Source: Nymphaea colorata (lineage: Eukaryota; Streptophyta; Magnoliopsida; Nymphaeales; Nymphaeaceae). Taken from it: a DNA stretch of 64,000 nucleotides. The notes beneath the pieces were generated by a model, which searched no databases, was not told where the DNA came from, and saw nothing but the letters and a program-made list of their open reading frames with translations. This document shows positions 42,856 through 55,108 of this stretch, piece by piece. Position numbers and translations under genes: made by a program. The DNA is taken from positions 15,764,040 to 15,828,039 of the forward strand of contig NC_045145.1 of the NCBI RefSeq assembly GCF_008831285.2. Direction: 5' to 3'. Position 1 is the first letter of the stretch. Each line of letters starts with the position of its first letter.

Positions 42856-42956
42856 CTGTGTCCCTACTTCAAAGGGGGGGAAAAGACGTCTATGTCCCTA
42901 TTTCAAAGGAGGAGGCAATATGTCTATGTCCCTGTTTCAAAGGGGGGAAAGGACAT
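42856..42956. repeat. Three-copy 34-bp minisatellite
   Basis: Units start at 42,856, 42,890 and 42,924, each beginning CTRTGTCCCT and continuing with TTCAAAGGRGG. They differ at a few positions. The block lies about 100 bp beyond the 3' end of the minus-strand tRNA gene. Confidence 0.9.
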
Positions 42957-43011
42957 TGGCAGGTATCAGATTCACGACCTGATCGAGATCAGTTGGCTAA
43001 AAGGTTTCAAT

Positions 43012-43018
43012 AAAAAAA
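43012..43018 (-). terminator. Possible Pol III terminator of the tRNA gene
   Basis: Seven A residues on the plus strand give a T7 run on the transcribed minus strand, 39 nt past the tRNA 3' end. A run of four or more T is the usual RNA polymerase III stop. I saw no T4 run closer to the gene, so a fairly long trailer is implied. Confidence 0.5.
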
Positions 43019-43056
43019 GAAAGACCAGAATGTTCGGAAGCTCACTGAGGTTTATT

Positions 43057-43128
43057 TATCAGAGCCAGGTTTCGATCCTGGGACCTGTGGGTTATGGGCC
43101 CACCACGCTTCCGCTGCGCCACTCTGAT
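43057..43128 (-). tRNA. Initiator tRNA-Met (CAU)
   Basis: The minus strand reads ATCAGAGTGGCGCAGCGGAA at the 5' end and CGAAACCTGGCTCTGATA at the 3' end. The 72-nt sequence folds into a standard cloverleaf: the acceptor stem ATCAGAG pairs with CTCTGAT, the anticodon CAT sits at 43,096-43,094 in GGGCCCATAACCC, and the three G-C pairs before the anticodon loop (GGG/CCC) are the initiator hallmark. The T loop has ATCGAAA rather than the elongator TTCGAAT, also an initiator trait. It matches the plant cytosolic initiator as I know it. There is no intron. The internal A box (GTGGCGCAGCGG) and B box (GGATCGAAACC) are intact, so it is probably a live gene. Confidence 0.97.
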
Positions 43129-44390
43129 TTGTTGATATGCGTGCAACCAAATTTTTATAAGTGTGTTTGAAACTCTTGCTTGTTTTGGTTCCTGTCCCAT
43201 TAGTCCCATATTAAAAGAAAATTCAAAACCCAACTTCTTAATCTTACGGAAGCATCATCGAGGCTCCACCTTTCCCTGTGGGATTCGATATCAGATTAGG
43301 TAGCATTTATTTTGCACGTACAACAAGCTGGTCCGAATACCCAAACAAGTTCATAATAACATCAATTATTTTCCCTGTGCGTGTCTGTGCATGCATGGGC
43401 CCCTGCTCTCTCTTGCACTTTGATGACGATGCATGAGCGCACATATTCACCACCAGGCCTCGAACACCATCTGCATTAATTTTCAACCATAAGATATGTG
43501 ATTTAAGAAGCAATGTTTTAAAATGTGTTTTGCATTCTTCAAAAAGCCTTGTGCATTTGAAGAGCTTTTAATCGGAATCAAGTTATATAGAAAATCAAAT
43601 TTCCCAATCCGTTGGATTAATGAGGAAAATCCAGTTTTGTATACAAGCAAAGCCACATATTCATGAATCCCCACATTACTTGTGGATGCGTTTTCGTTTC
43701 TTTGAATTGATCACGTTCTATGGGAATATGTCAATAACGTTCTTTGAATTTTTAAGATTGAGGATTGTTCATCTATTTTAGAACTTTATATGAAAAGAAA
43801 ATATATTGTTCTACTTGTAAGAAGTACCCTATATGAGACCAAGGTATAGGTCATTTGGCTTATAACTTCATTATGTCACGTAATGGTGAATTTATCAAAA
43901 TTCACGATCTGTTGTAATAATGAAGTTGTCAAGGATATAGTTTTCATTATTAGCATTAGAAAGGGTTGAGAATGGTGTGGTGTTCAGTATCTGTTGATGC
44001 TCTTATACAACTACTGGCAACGGGATCGTATGCAACCAAGGCCATTCATGAAATTATCTAGGTTAAACACATCATTTTTTTTAGAACAAATTTGGTAGCG
44101 TAATTTGGTGTTACACATGATTATTTGTGCTTCGTTGTGAATCTCAGGTACATTTATTCCTTTATTTACAATTGAATTTCAAAGGACGATTAATTGACTG
44201 ATAATAGCTTGCTGTGAGGTGCTTGCTTGAGCACATATATTTGGAATTTGCTTGGTACTTGTCCAAAATAAAAAGATTGTATACATATAAGTGAGTGAAT
44301 GATGCACATCATTAAAAATGTGTTTGTGTGCGTTTGTAGTAGTTTCGAGAACAAATAGAAATTGAAATTAGTTTGTATATATATATATAT
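43129..44390. other. Intergenic, nothing recognised
   Basis: 5' flank of the tRNA gene, followed by AT-rich sequence. No gene was found. Confidence 0.5.
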
Positions 44391-44479
44391 ATATCACAAC
44401 AAGTAGCAAGCACTATATTTAATAACATTCAATACAGTCGATAGGTTTTAAATATAGTGCTTGCTATTTGTTGTGATAT
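44391..44479. repeat. Near-perfect hairpin, 32-bp arms
   Basis: ATATCACAACAAGTAGCAAG at 44,391 continues to about 44,422, and its reverse complement occupies about 44,448-44,479 with very few mismatches. The loop is about 25 nt. The left arm directly follows a TA microsatellite. It could be a tiny fold-back element; no coding capacity. Confidence 0.9.
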
Positions 44480-44484
44480 ATCGT

Positions 44485-44603
44485 GATTCATCGCTTTCTC
44501 TTATGTTCTACCCTGTCCTAGGCTGCGGATGTGTGGGAGTTCCAAAGGGTCAAGATTCACCGCTTTCTCTTATGTTTTACCCTGTCCATAGGCTGCGTAT
44601 GTG
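44485..44603. repeat. Direct repeat of about 50 bp
   Basis: GATTCATCGCTTTCTCTTAT at 44,485 to GGATGTG at 44,533 recurs at 44,554-44,603 with about four differences. The copies are offset by 69 bp. The pair directly follows the hairpin and leads into a moderately GC-rich stretch (44,600-44,930) upstream of the aldo-keto reductase gene. Confidence 0.9.
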
Positions 44604-45441
44604 AAGACGTTCAGGAGATGATGGTTCGTCGGAGCAGGGTCTGTCAGCAGAGACGCGCCGGAGAAGAAAGAATAGTGCTTCGTCGAAGCTATGCCGGAAC
44701 ACCAGTGACTCTCTCTCTCCTTCCTCCAGAAAAGGAGCCGGAAGCCGTCGTCGGGCAGAGAAAGGAAGAAGGTGGCATGCTGGCAGGACCAGCAAGTCTG
44801 GAGCAAGGAAAACTCGTAAGCCTCAGGGACGCACATCGTTTCCATTTCGCTTGTAGTTACGCCATTAGTGTGAAACGGCAGGCCTTGTTTCACGATTGCA
44901 TCTCCCCGTAAAGCATCGCCGACTTGGAACGGCAGGACCGTATTTTAGTGTAATGCACTGATGTCTGTGAATAATGAGAAAACGCAGGCCAGCTGCCGTG
45001 CTCTCTCGTTCTGCTGTACTGTTGTTGCTTTTTCCTTTTCTTTTTCGCTTGCTTGCTATTTAAATTTGTCTTAAATATCTCATTAAAAGGCTCATGTACG
45101 AGGAAGTGCATTTTTTCCCTAGTTCTTTCCGCGTAAATTTGTTTTTACTGTTTTTTTCGCTTGAGCGTTTGTGGGCCGCTGCCGTCCACATCACACGAAA
45201 GATGAACACCCAAATACTCGACTAAACTCTGCAGTTGAAGATCAGACGGAAATCCATCGATATCTCAGGCGCACGTGAAACGTGTCTGTAAATTCATGGA
45301 AGTGGGCCATCCTTCTCTTCCAGACACCGAATACACATGGTGTTCGGGAGGACTTCACTACCCGGGAGGAGAAAGAAGGGAAGGGAGAGTCGACAGAAGG
45401 GAAGAGGAAAGAAAACCAGAGCGCGCGAAAGGAAAGGGGGA

Positions 45442-47878
45442 ATGGAGATACCTGAGGTGACCCTTAACTCCGGCCATCGGATGCCCCTGGTCGGCATGGG
45501 GACAGCCGCGCACCCATTCGTCGCAACTGCGGCCATGAAATCGGCCGTGATCGATGCAATAGAATCCGGGTACCGCCATTTCGACTCGGCCGCCATTTAC
45601 CAATCTGAGGAGCCGCTGGGCGAGGTTCTGACTCAGGCGCTGGGCTCCGGCCTGCTGGCCGGCCGAGAACACTTCTTTGTCACGTCCAAGCTCTGGTGCA
45701 CCGACGCTCACCCTGACCTTGTCCTGCCTGCCCTCCGAAAAACGCTGCAGTAAGTAAAAGGCTCTTTAACTCATCCAGAGATTAATTTGTTTGGTGGTGC
45801 AGGTGATATCGGGGTCCATCGCGTTTCCGACCAAGTTTGTGTTCGGATCATGTGCGGGTTCTCTGTAATGCTCTTTGCCTGCTGAAGAACACCGCGATGA
45901 TGTCTGAAAATAGCTTGGAACTTGAACAAAAGTAGAACCCAATGACGTTTTCAAATTGAATGGTTAAGTTTTGCTCCTTAAGATGCGCTTGTTACAGTAT
46001 ACTGGAAGTTCCCAGCAACATGTTTCTTAGAATAATGTCCCTCTCATATTTGTGGCCTCTATATCGTGTTTATATATGCACTGTTTTAGCTCCCATCATA
46101 GCATATTCTTAGAAGTCTCAGTTATTGCAGTAGCTCTGTTTCTTTTGCTTTTCTTTTTTGACATGGCCGGATAAGATGTCCGAGGGTTAGGATGGGACTG
46201 TTGACATGGCACTAGGGAGTTCGACTTCATATGTTTAGGTTGAATGAATCAAGAACAAAGAGGGGATGCGTCTTTTATTGAAACACATGCTGCTCAAAGA
46301 AACAACATTATTAACCGCATTAACAATGCAGCATCTTATTTTATAGTCGTAACATCTGATATCCAGAAGTAGGCCTCACAGTGAAGACAATTTTCGAGAC
46401 ACAAAAGCGTTGGTGTAGTGGGACTGACCATGGCTGTCAGACTGGCAGTCTGCTGCTTTTCTAGATTACATCATCCTTGAAATTCTGTAGAATAATTTAT
46501 CTGCAATTAGGAAACGCCAGTTGATTCTTGGTTGATCCACATTCAACAAGAATCAAAGCCGCATCTTTCTACCAAGTTCAACATGACTCAATGGGAAAAG
46601 GGCAACCAAACTGTTCAGCTTAAATCTGATACCTGGCTAGCTCTAGAATGCAATGTCAACTAGCGTCCCAGTTTTGGTTAATGTCCATCATCTATTGAGT
46701 TGCCATCTGTCTCTTTTATGTGTCTTTGATTGGCATTTGTTAAACTGTTACTCCAATGTTTCTTAATCCACAGAGCTCTGCAATTGGATTATCTTGATCT
46801 GTATCTTATTCACTGGCCTGTGAGGTTAAGGAAGTCTGAGGCAATGTGCCTAGAATTTCCTAAAGATGATATCCTTCCTTTTGATATGATTTCCACATGG
46901 AAAGCCATGGAAGAGTGTCAGGAGCTGGGCCTCACAAAATCCATTGGGGTTTGCAATTTCTCTTGCAAGAAGCTTTCTCAGCTGTTAGCAGCAGCTACCA
47001 TTCCACCTTCAGTAAATCAGGTAACGCCAATCTCTAGTTCACTTAACTTTGCGGCCACATCTCGTCCTCCTCAGTCATGATCCCTTTCCTGTTTTGTAAA
47101 GGTCATATCTACATGCTGTTTCAATAGAAAAAAAACTGACAAATGCATATGGTTGGTATGGTGAAGCTTTTCTCTTGGCTAGATGGAGAAAAGAAATGGA
47201 TTGATGTTTGGCTCAGCTTTATATGGTGTTCTTTGTTGCACTTCAGGTGGAAATGCACCCTCTTTGGAATCAAAGCAAGCTGAGGCAATTCTGTGCGGAG
47301 AAGGGCGTTCATGTGAGTGCATATTCTCCTCTGGGAGGGAAAGGAGCTCTTTGGGGTTCCAATGCAGTTATGGACAACAAAGAACTTCAGCAGATAGCTG
47401 AAGCTAGAGGAAAAAGTGTTGCTCAGGTACTGAGAAAATCTTGAACTTGCCTTCAATTGGGTGAATAAGTCCTGAAGATCCCATACATTATCTTGATATA
47501 GATATTCCCACAAGAAAAGGGTAGGATGTGGTCTTATTTAAATGCTAAAATTCTTATGGTTTGTATTTGGCTCAAGCAATGAGGATTAATGCTGGAAAAT
47601 TTGCATCTCTAGAAGATGTCTCTGCAAATTTACAATTTCCCTTTTCATCTTCGCAGGTTTGTTTGAAGTGGGGACTTCAACAAGGTGTGAGCCTCATGGT
47701 GAAAAGCTTCAATAAGGAAAGGTTAAAGGAAAACCTTGACATCTTCGATTGGCATCTTAGTCAGGAAGAGATGCAAACGATCAACTGTCTCCCACAGCGA
47801 AGAATATTCCCCTGCGACATTTTCATATCTCCAGATGGGCCGTACAAAACGATAGAGGAGCTTTGGGATGAGGACTAG
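45442..47878 (+). CDS. NADPH-dependent aldo-keto reductase (AKR4-like)
   Basis: Four exons, 45442-45749, 46774-47020, 47247-47426 and 47657-47878, with GT-AG introns. They join in phase to 318 codons, the usual length for plant AKR4 enzymes. The start is set by the family N-terminus [20 protein letters not shown]. An in-frame ATG at 45,337 would add 35 Arg/Lys-rich residues and is probably in the leader. The catalytic tetrad is complete: Asp48 and Tyr53 in HFDSAAIY, Lys83 in VTSKLW, His116 in YLIHWP. The cofactor segment [13 protein letters not shown] lies near the C-terminus. The normally conserved GVSNF is GVCNF, with Cys163 replacing a Ser that contacts the nicotinamide amide. The closest recalled relatives are the chalcone/codeinone reductase-like and galacturonate reductase-like group; the substrate cannot be told from sequence. 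The enzyme is expected in the cytosol. Confidence 0.93.
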
Positions 47879-50081
47879 TTAACCCTCATAAGATGTCACT
47901 GCTTTTCTCTCTATTGGAAGGAAGAGACTCCCAAAGGTGCAGAAACACCAGGAATAATGTGTCTTTGTCAACTACTCTTATAATTCGTAGCTTCCTTCTG
48001 AGCTGTTTATAACAACTCAGATTCTGCGTTTCAATTTGCCAGGACGGTGCTGTTAATGCATTTGCCAAATTGTATGTGGTCGTGCGAGGTGTGGAGTGGA
48101 GGGAGGAATGATTTAAGTAGTTGCGGCTGAGTAGTTCTGTGTGCGTTCTCGGTGGCCTGTTCTGCAGTCTATGCAACGACCAATCTTGTAGGAGAGACAT
48201 CGTGTCGTTGACGCGCAACAATCCTTGTCGTTGGATTTAAGTAGATCCAGATCCATGTAATTAGATTCAAATCCATAGTCCCACCTCCCAACTATTTAAA
48301 GGGTCTTACGGTGCATTTCGTAATAATCTTTTTTTTTTAATGAAATCTTGAGTTAAACTTTCCTTTAGTTAATCTCCTTTATACCCAGCATCAAACTCGA
48401 TGCTTGGTTGCCCAAATGATGAAGGTCTCCTAAGCAATAAAAAAAAAAATCGGAAATCTAGCATCCAATTATTTAGTTTTAGCATTAATTTTTCAGCATT
48501 GCGTAAGATCTTATTTCAGATCACTGAATCAATATGATATGAAAAAGTATTCAATTTACATCACTTGTCCTTGCACTCCAAACTGGGTTAGGTAAGGTAT
48601 CATCCAAACGCCCCGTAGACCTTATGAGTGGAAAAAGCAAGTAGCAAAGAAATAAAATGGCCCATCCGGCTTGTGAAATAGCCCAACCGAAATATCTTCC
48701 GGATTGCTATGCAGTTGTTCGGTTTCTGATTATGCATTTTGGGTTTCTCTTTTATTTTCGTTCTTTGCATTCACTTAGTCTAGATAAATTTAGTGATTCA
48801 TCCAGCATCAGAACAGGATCTTTTGATGTTCAACGCCTAATTCATTAACAGTTTTCGATATGTTTAACTTTATAGTCATGCATAAAGTCAATTGTAGCTG
48901 CCAGACACAGAGAAGCTAGTTTACGTGTTTAGACCAAATGAAAATAATGCAAACTTGTATTTGGCATTTCCTGATTATCCAATGTGGCTTACTGACATAT
49001 AAGCATCATATTGATCCCAACGGCCGGGATTGTAGAGATGGATACTGAATTTAAGAGTTCGAGTTTGTCTGGTACTTGGATTCGTTAGTGTTTAATTGTA
49101 ACTTCTTTTGGGTTGTGGAATTCATGTGACGCAGAATTTGAAATAGACGAACGAAAAACAAACTTACTTCGGAAGTCCCTTTTCAAGGATCGGCGCACAG
49201 AGGAAACTTGTCATCCTGAATGTTTCGGGGAGGAAGCCTTTGCAGAACATGAAAGGATCTTCTGCCGTCTTCATTCGAATCCACCGCGACACGCCAATGG
49301 AGATGGATAAATTCCTTCAATTTGAATCTTACCTCACTGTACAACCGCAGGTTTTCCAGGATGTTTTGCCCTTGGTTTTAAACAGTGACATATCTTATGA
49401 CGAACTAAAATGCAGAAAAATAAAGGAAAGTCGCCTTGGGAAGAAACATAACACACCCGCGCTTTTTTTGTGTAAAGGCAACAAAGAATACAAAAATAAA
49501 GTTGCTGACTGTGCATTTAGTAGGTCATAGATTATTGGAAAATTTAAGGCAACAAAGAATACAAAAATAAAGTTAATCTCAAGGACGCAGCAAGAAAGAA
49601 AAAGGTAAACCACCAAAACAAATGCAAGGAAAAGTGCATGTTCAGAGGCCAGACCGATGATAGCAAAAGAGACTGGAATGAGAATGGAAACATTGTTGAA
49701 GCTCGCGGCCTGTGTTTCTTTTATATTTTACATTGTGAAACTCTAAAGGAAGTCCAAATAATGTAACAATACAGTAAGGAAGATTGATCTCCAGAAAATA
49801 CAAGTGGCAGGAATGATCATACGTAAGGTATTGATAGAGATCTCACGCACTTGAGCATAAACAGATATTCCTGACCATCCCAAGAACAACGACAGGCAAT
49901 TGAAAGTACTCTATTTCCTGGAATACATGACCTGAACTGAAGCCCTTCTTTTTCTTTGAGTAGGGCGTTATTTTCTTCCATCTCCTACTCTAACAAAAGA
50001 TGTTGGGACCGCTCCCCTTTGCCAACACTTGAGAGGAACGAGAAGCAAAACACTGAGCCCAATTGGTTTAAAGCATTCCAA
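47879..50081. other. Intergenic between convergent genes
   Basis: The aldo-keto reductase (plus) and the TM9 gene (minus) converge here, so both 3' ends lie in this stretch. Short frames at 49,113-49,530 show no known motif. I see no gene. Confidence 0.5.
49475..49574. repeat. Exact 29-bp direct repeat
   Basis: The 29 bases at 49,475-49,503 (starting AAGGCAACAAAGAATAC) recur without change at 49,546-49,574, an offset of 71 bp. The spacer is not repeated. An exact match implies a recent local duplication. Confidence 0.95.
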
Positions 50082-53000
50082 CTACTCGCACTTAATAGAT
50101 CGGTATATATGGCGAACAAACAGTAATGATGCACGGAAGCCAACAGTACCAAGCATGAGGAAGAATCCATAGCAGATGCAAGCCATGTACCCAAAGAAGA
50201 AAGATGTTTGCATGAACCCAGACATATCGGACCTTGCATGATAGTAATATAAGCAATAGCCATAGACAAATATACCCGTGGATCCTCCACACAGAACAGA
50301 CCTGCAATCAAACCCGAGAGAAGTGTTAGAGACCAGTGTTGTCAGAATCATGCGCATATCAGCCAATACACATCACTGCAAACTGATACACTACAATGAT
50401 TGGAACAATAGACATTTTTTATTTTACTAATTATTTTGGGTTGATGTGTATTAGCTGTACTTATTGTTTTCCAAGGTTTCAGGTACAAAATGGAAACCGA
50501 TATAGCATTGTCAGAAACATCAATTTCTTATACCATCCATTCCCAATAGCTGCATGCAAACATGCATGATTTAGTACATAAATTTTAGTATGAGACAATC
50601 TTACAATTGACACTCACGTATTTCTGCATTTTAATGCTTGAAAACATAATGCAGTTCCTTATATTTGTGACACAAGCTACATCACTGATTGCCAAGGTCT
50701 TGCATAGCCACACCCATAAAAATATGATCATATTTAAACCAGCAACGAAGAGTTCAAAGTCACCAAAACAGTACAAAAGTTACATGCAATTCCTGTTAAA
50801 CAAGCAAATGGAAATATAACAAAGGCTAAAATCATGTTTTTGTTTGTATTGTGCATGAGAGAGAGAGTGTGAGAGAGATAGAGAGAGGGAGGGAGGGAAG
50901 GAGGGAGTATTAAGAAAAAAATGGAAAGAATTAAAAAAAAAAAGGTTAGATAAGAAACTAGGCATGGAATATGTAGCAATAAACGTCATAATGAACACAA
51001 TTATGACTATCACAGATCCTCACCTCCACCACCATTCATGATCTTCGGCAGCAAGTTGAAAGTATGTCAGTGCCACAGTAATGAATGCAGTGACAATTAT
51101 GAGAATGATGAAGACAATGAAGAGAATACTGTAGATGGTGTAGATTCTGTGTCCCCATACACTTGCAAAAATGTAGTACAGTTCAATATAGATGGCACTG
51201 AAAGGCAAGAATCCTGCCATCACCATCTGGGGGAGAGTCCCTCTATACCAGGCCAATGGTGGAATTTCTCTGGGATACTTTGTAGTTCGAACGGGAGCCT
51301 GAAACTCTGCCTTGCTGTTCTTACCAGCTATACCGCCCAAAACAAGCAATGGTGACGTGACCAGTGTCCATATCAGAAGAATAACCAGGATGGTGCCAAA
51401 CGGCAATGCTGCAGTAGCGCTATATGCTATAGCAACAGTGTTCAGGAAACAGAATGTCAGGAACAGAGGCCCGCAAAAAAGACATCCGGTCAATAACAAA
51501 TTCCTTACCTGCAGGGCCAGCACGAATGTCAAACAGTTTATACTTGCAACATATAGAAAGATTAAAGAGTGGGGGTGGGGGGATGTGAATACAAACATCC
51601 AGAAGACACATACCCAGTTCGTTCCCTCAAGTTGGCAGTAGAAAGAAGTTGCTACATATCCAGCAATACCAGACGTAAAAGCATATATGAGAACCAGCGC
51701 TGTGAAAAGAGCCCCTCTGTTGTATGGATAGAAGACCCCAACAAGTGCAAGGATGAAAACGAAGATTGTCCTATAGAGGGATAGCAGAGGATCAAACTGT
51801 CATCGAATGAAATCATGAAAAACTTCAAAACCAAGTTCAGGTCAGATACTTACAGAATCAATAGCTGCGTCCCAGACCCAAGGACAGCAGCAAACAAGGA
51901 CTTGTATTTTGGGTACCTAAAAACATCGCCATGGATATACTTCCAACCAGTCTCCTCTTGATCTTCCACCGACTCCTCGTCATGAGAGTATCTGAACGTA
52001 TCACAGGTCAGAACAACAAAAATTCAAGCAAATTGAAAAGCATGCTGAAAAACAGGTCATTAGGTGAAAGCCAGACTTACTTGACGAAATCATTCTTCAG
52101 CACCCGCATTAGAATGGTAGCAAGGAACCCCGTGAGGAGAAGAACAGTAACGCAGGAATTTATGATTGAGAACCAGTGGATCTCCAAGTGATGAGGCAAC
52201 GATGAAGACCTCGAATATCTCTCCATCCTCGCGTCAAAAGGTGTATTAGTCTCCTTCCAGGTCGCGGAGTACGTGAACTCCACCTCGACCTCCTTGTCCT
52301 CTGTTATGTCAACTGCCGTCTCTGGCATTGCTTGAGCAGTAATCTCAATGACTCGATCCTTGTTGTACAGGATCTCGAAATGAACTTCCCTGAAGAGCAA
52401 GTATCTGACATCGCTTGGATCGTTTTTGACGTCCTTTTCAACCTTCCCGATGAAACCCCAAACCGGCAGATCGTCATAGTACATCTGGAAGTAGTAGTCC
52501 TTCATTACAGCTTGTCTGAACTTGATGACATCTTCTTTCGAAAATTTCTTCTTGCAAACAGATTCTGATGCCTTATCCGCTCGAAAATCCAGCTTGTATG
52601 GTGCATCGACCAAACGATCACCGTTCAGAACCTCTCCAAGGGCTTCCTTCTTCTCGGTTACGTGACCTGCATCGAAGACGCCATTGCAACATCAAAGCAA
52701 GAAACACGAGAGGGAGAGAAAGAGAGAGAAAGTACCAAGGGCTGTGAATCTAATATACGTAAAGTGCATGACTAACCTGACGAACAGTAAGGCAGATCGA
52801 AGTAACGATACGTCTCACTGCAACCAGAAACAATTCCACCAAATGTTTAGACGCAGGAAGAGCGAACCACACTGATTGAGGCTGTACAAGACGACTTAAG
52901 AAAATTTGCTGCCTGCACTACTACACTTTCCCAAATCCAAGCCAAGATCCAACTTCACTATTAGATTTAAGAAAGCTTAGAGCAACGAACAGCTTCTCAC

Positions 53001-53446
53001 AAGCAGTCCACTCACCAAATCCCCACAAGAACCAAAGAATCGAATGAATTCCAAAAAAGAGAGAAGATCTGAAGACCTTGACGGCACACACAATCGCGCC
53101 GGCCAATGCACGCGACAGAAGTCCATCAAAGCCTTCAGATCTAAACCTAAGACTACAGATCCTCCTCACTCACAGACCCCAAAGCCAATGGAAACCCTAG
53201 AATATCGACACTCAAAATCCAGCGAGCGCCGGCGGAGATAAGAAGAAGAGAGCGCGAAGAAGGCAGGGAGGCAAGGGCGTACCTGGGATTGTGAAACGGC
53301 CCGACCTTGTTTGCGTAGAGAGGAACGGCGTCGCCCTGCTTGTATCTATGATCCGACGCCGCCGATCGCACCTGCACAGCAGAGCACAACAGAAGCAGCG
53401 CCAGAACGACGACTTGCGCGGGAACACCCGTCTTCCTCGCCGCCAT
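50082..53446 (-). CDS. Transmembrane 9 superfamily protein (nonaspanin)
   Basis: Seven minus-strand exons, 53446-53283, 52817-52777, 52666-52081, 51991-51854, 51770-51614, 51508-51024 and 50301-50082, all with GT-AG introns. They join in phase to 596 codons, normal for plant TM9 proteins. The N-terminus MAARKTGVPAQVVVLALLLL is a signal peptide. A lumenal domain follows with KVGPFHNPSETYRYFDLPYC and YYFQMYYDDLPVWGFIGKVE. Then comes the nine-segment membrane domain, starting at HHLEIHWFSIINSCVTVLLL and including LPFGTILVILLIW and AEDHEWWWR. It ends YRSIKCE, a KXD/E-type signal for COPI binding and Golgi retention. The sequence resembles the Arabidopsis TMN2/TMN3/TMN4 group more than TMN1. TM9 proteins are Golgi/endosomal and are linked to protein sorting and surface adhesion; precise function is unknown. 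No break is visible. Confidence 0.96.
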
Positions 53447-55108
53447 TTCTTCTCCCTCCAAGCGAGAGAGAGATCTTGATTCTTGAGATCTAGAGATCTT
53501 GAGTGAGAAGAAGGGAGAGGGAGAAGTGAATAGGGGTAGAAGCACGTTTCCGTTTTAAAACTTGGGGGAGTGGGCTCCGCCGTTCCGACTCCGAGCCACC
53601 AACCCCGCCCCAAATCCATCCCACCCCGGAGGCCAGACTTCTTTCCGTCTTCAACCGCCTGAGGCTGACTCCTCACTTCCCAAATTCGCTCATCCATTCT
53701 TTTTTTTTTTTTTATAAGATTATATTGAAAAAGGATCTGAGTGCGTTTGGACGTTGAACGAGAGAATCCAGCACCAATCTCTCAAGCAATCCCCGCTTGC
53801 TTATCAATTAAAAAAAGGGACGAAGATCTGTTTATTTTTTTATAATAAATTTGTACGCTTTTAGTTTTTTTTTTCCTTTTTTTTTTTGGGTATCGTTCTT
53901 CTCTTGCCAAATTTATGTTGAAAGTTTTGCAAAACCAAACTCCATTTTTAAGGGATAAATTAAATAAAACACGGTCAATTTTTAGTTTTTTTTTTTTTAA
54001 GTTGCTTGGTTATGAGAACATGTTCTGGTTCCTGAATCTGCTTCAAATTTACATCAAACTTCAATTTTAGTCTTTTTTAAGTTGCGGAAACATGTTATTC
54101 GTTCATGAATCTACTTCAAATTTACCTCAAACGTCACTTTTAGTTTTTTTTTTAAAGTTATTTGAAAATGGGAAGTAACAACTGGTTCATGAATGTATTT
54201 GAAATATGCCTCAAACATTAAAATTGGAAAGGGATCCATCCAGTCTTGGCAACCTCCAAGAACCAACAATAATCCAAATCGGGATATCACAACCGGTCAC
54301 CTCTCCGGCGGACGGTGGTCATATTTAGGTCAGAATCATTTTCTCTTGGCATTCCCTTTATATTAGGTTCTTGGTCAAGTCAACTAGCTAGTGGACGCCC
54401 ATTTACACGCCATTACTCCCTAAAAGCAATTTCAAACGGTTCCGTGGTCAACTCACTGTTGCCTAACTTTACCCCCAAAATACGCTCTTCTTCAAAGACC
54501 TCTTTTCTTCTCAAATATTTTTTTGAAAAATTTTTACTTCATTGATACGAAGCGTGCGCTTGAATCTATAAAATAAAGATTCGAAGCCGTTACCTTTAAA
54601 GTGAATCCTAAGCATTTTTATTGTTTAGGCAATTAATTTCCGGAGCAAGTTATTTGTTAACCTGATATATAAATGATGCAAATACAAAAATAAAAATTAA
54701 CCAAAACTTAGTAAAACAAAAAAAAGGTAAATTTGGTTGAAATAGTTTCATAAGATTCTCAGGATTTGAGAACTTTGGGTTTAAGATCAGACTCTCTCCA
54801 CTTCGATCTTAAATTTAACTTTTTTTCAAACAAATACATAAAATAGAGATCTATTATAGAAACCATGAATCGAACCACAGGTCTTTTGTCATAACCGCAA
54901 ACGCATGGCACGTTAGATCTACATAGATTCGTAAGTTTCAAATCCGGAATAATCAAAGAAATAGAAGATACGCATGATCCGCCAAATCGCTTGTAAGTTT
55001 GTGATGAATCTTTAAAAAGCAAAATTTTCTGCACAGAGGCCCATCTCTTCATTATAACACCAAAATAGACCTCTATTTCTTTAATTTCCCTTAAACACTG
55101 CCCTTTTG
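53447..55108. other. Upstream region of the TM9 gene
   Basis: The first 250 bases are the GC- and CT-rich leader and promoter of the minus-strand TM9 gene, with GAGA tracts near 53,463-53,525. Beyond about 53,700 the sequence is AT-rich with several poly-T runs. A motif of about 60 bp (TTTAAGTTGC, then GAATCTRCTTCAAATTTAC) recurs roughly three times between 53,990 and 54,220, with increasing divergence. No gene is visible. Confidence 0.5.

Noticed and set aside
44531..44911. 126-codon plus-strand frame upstream of the aldo-keto reductase
   Set aside because: It starts inside a local direct repeat, has an equally open antisense frame, and shows no domain.
45337..45441. In-frame upstream ATG of the aldo-keto reductase
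   Set aside because: It would add 35 low-complexity basic residues ahead of the conserved family N-terminus. I treat it as leader, though an alternative start is not excluded.
53153..53697. Longer frames covering the TM9 first exon and its upstream DNA
   Set aside because: The signal peptide begins at the ATG at 53,446. Sequence beyond it is leader or promoter, and reading past 53,283 runs into intron 1.
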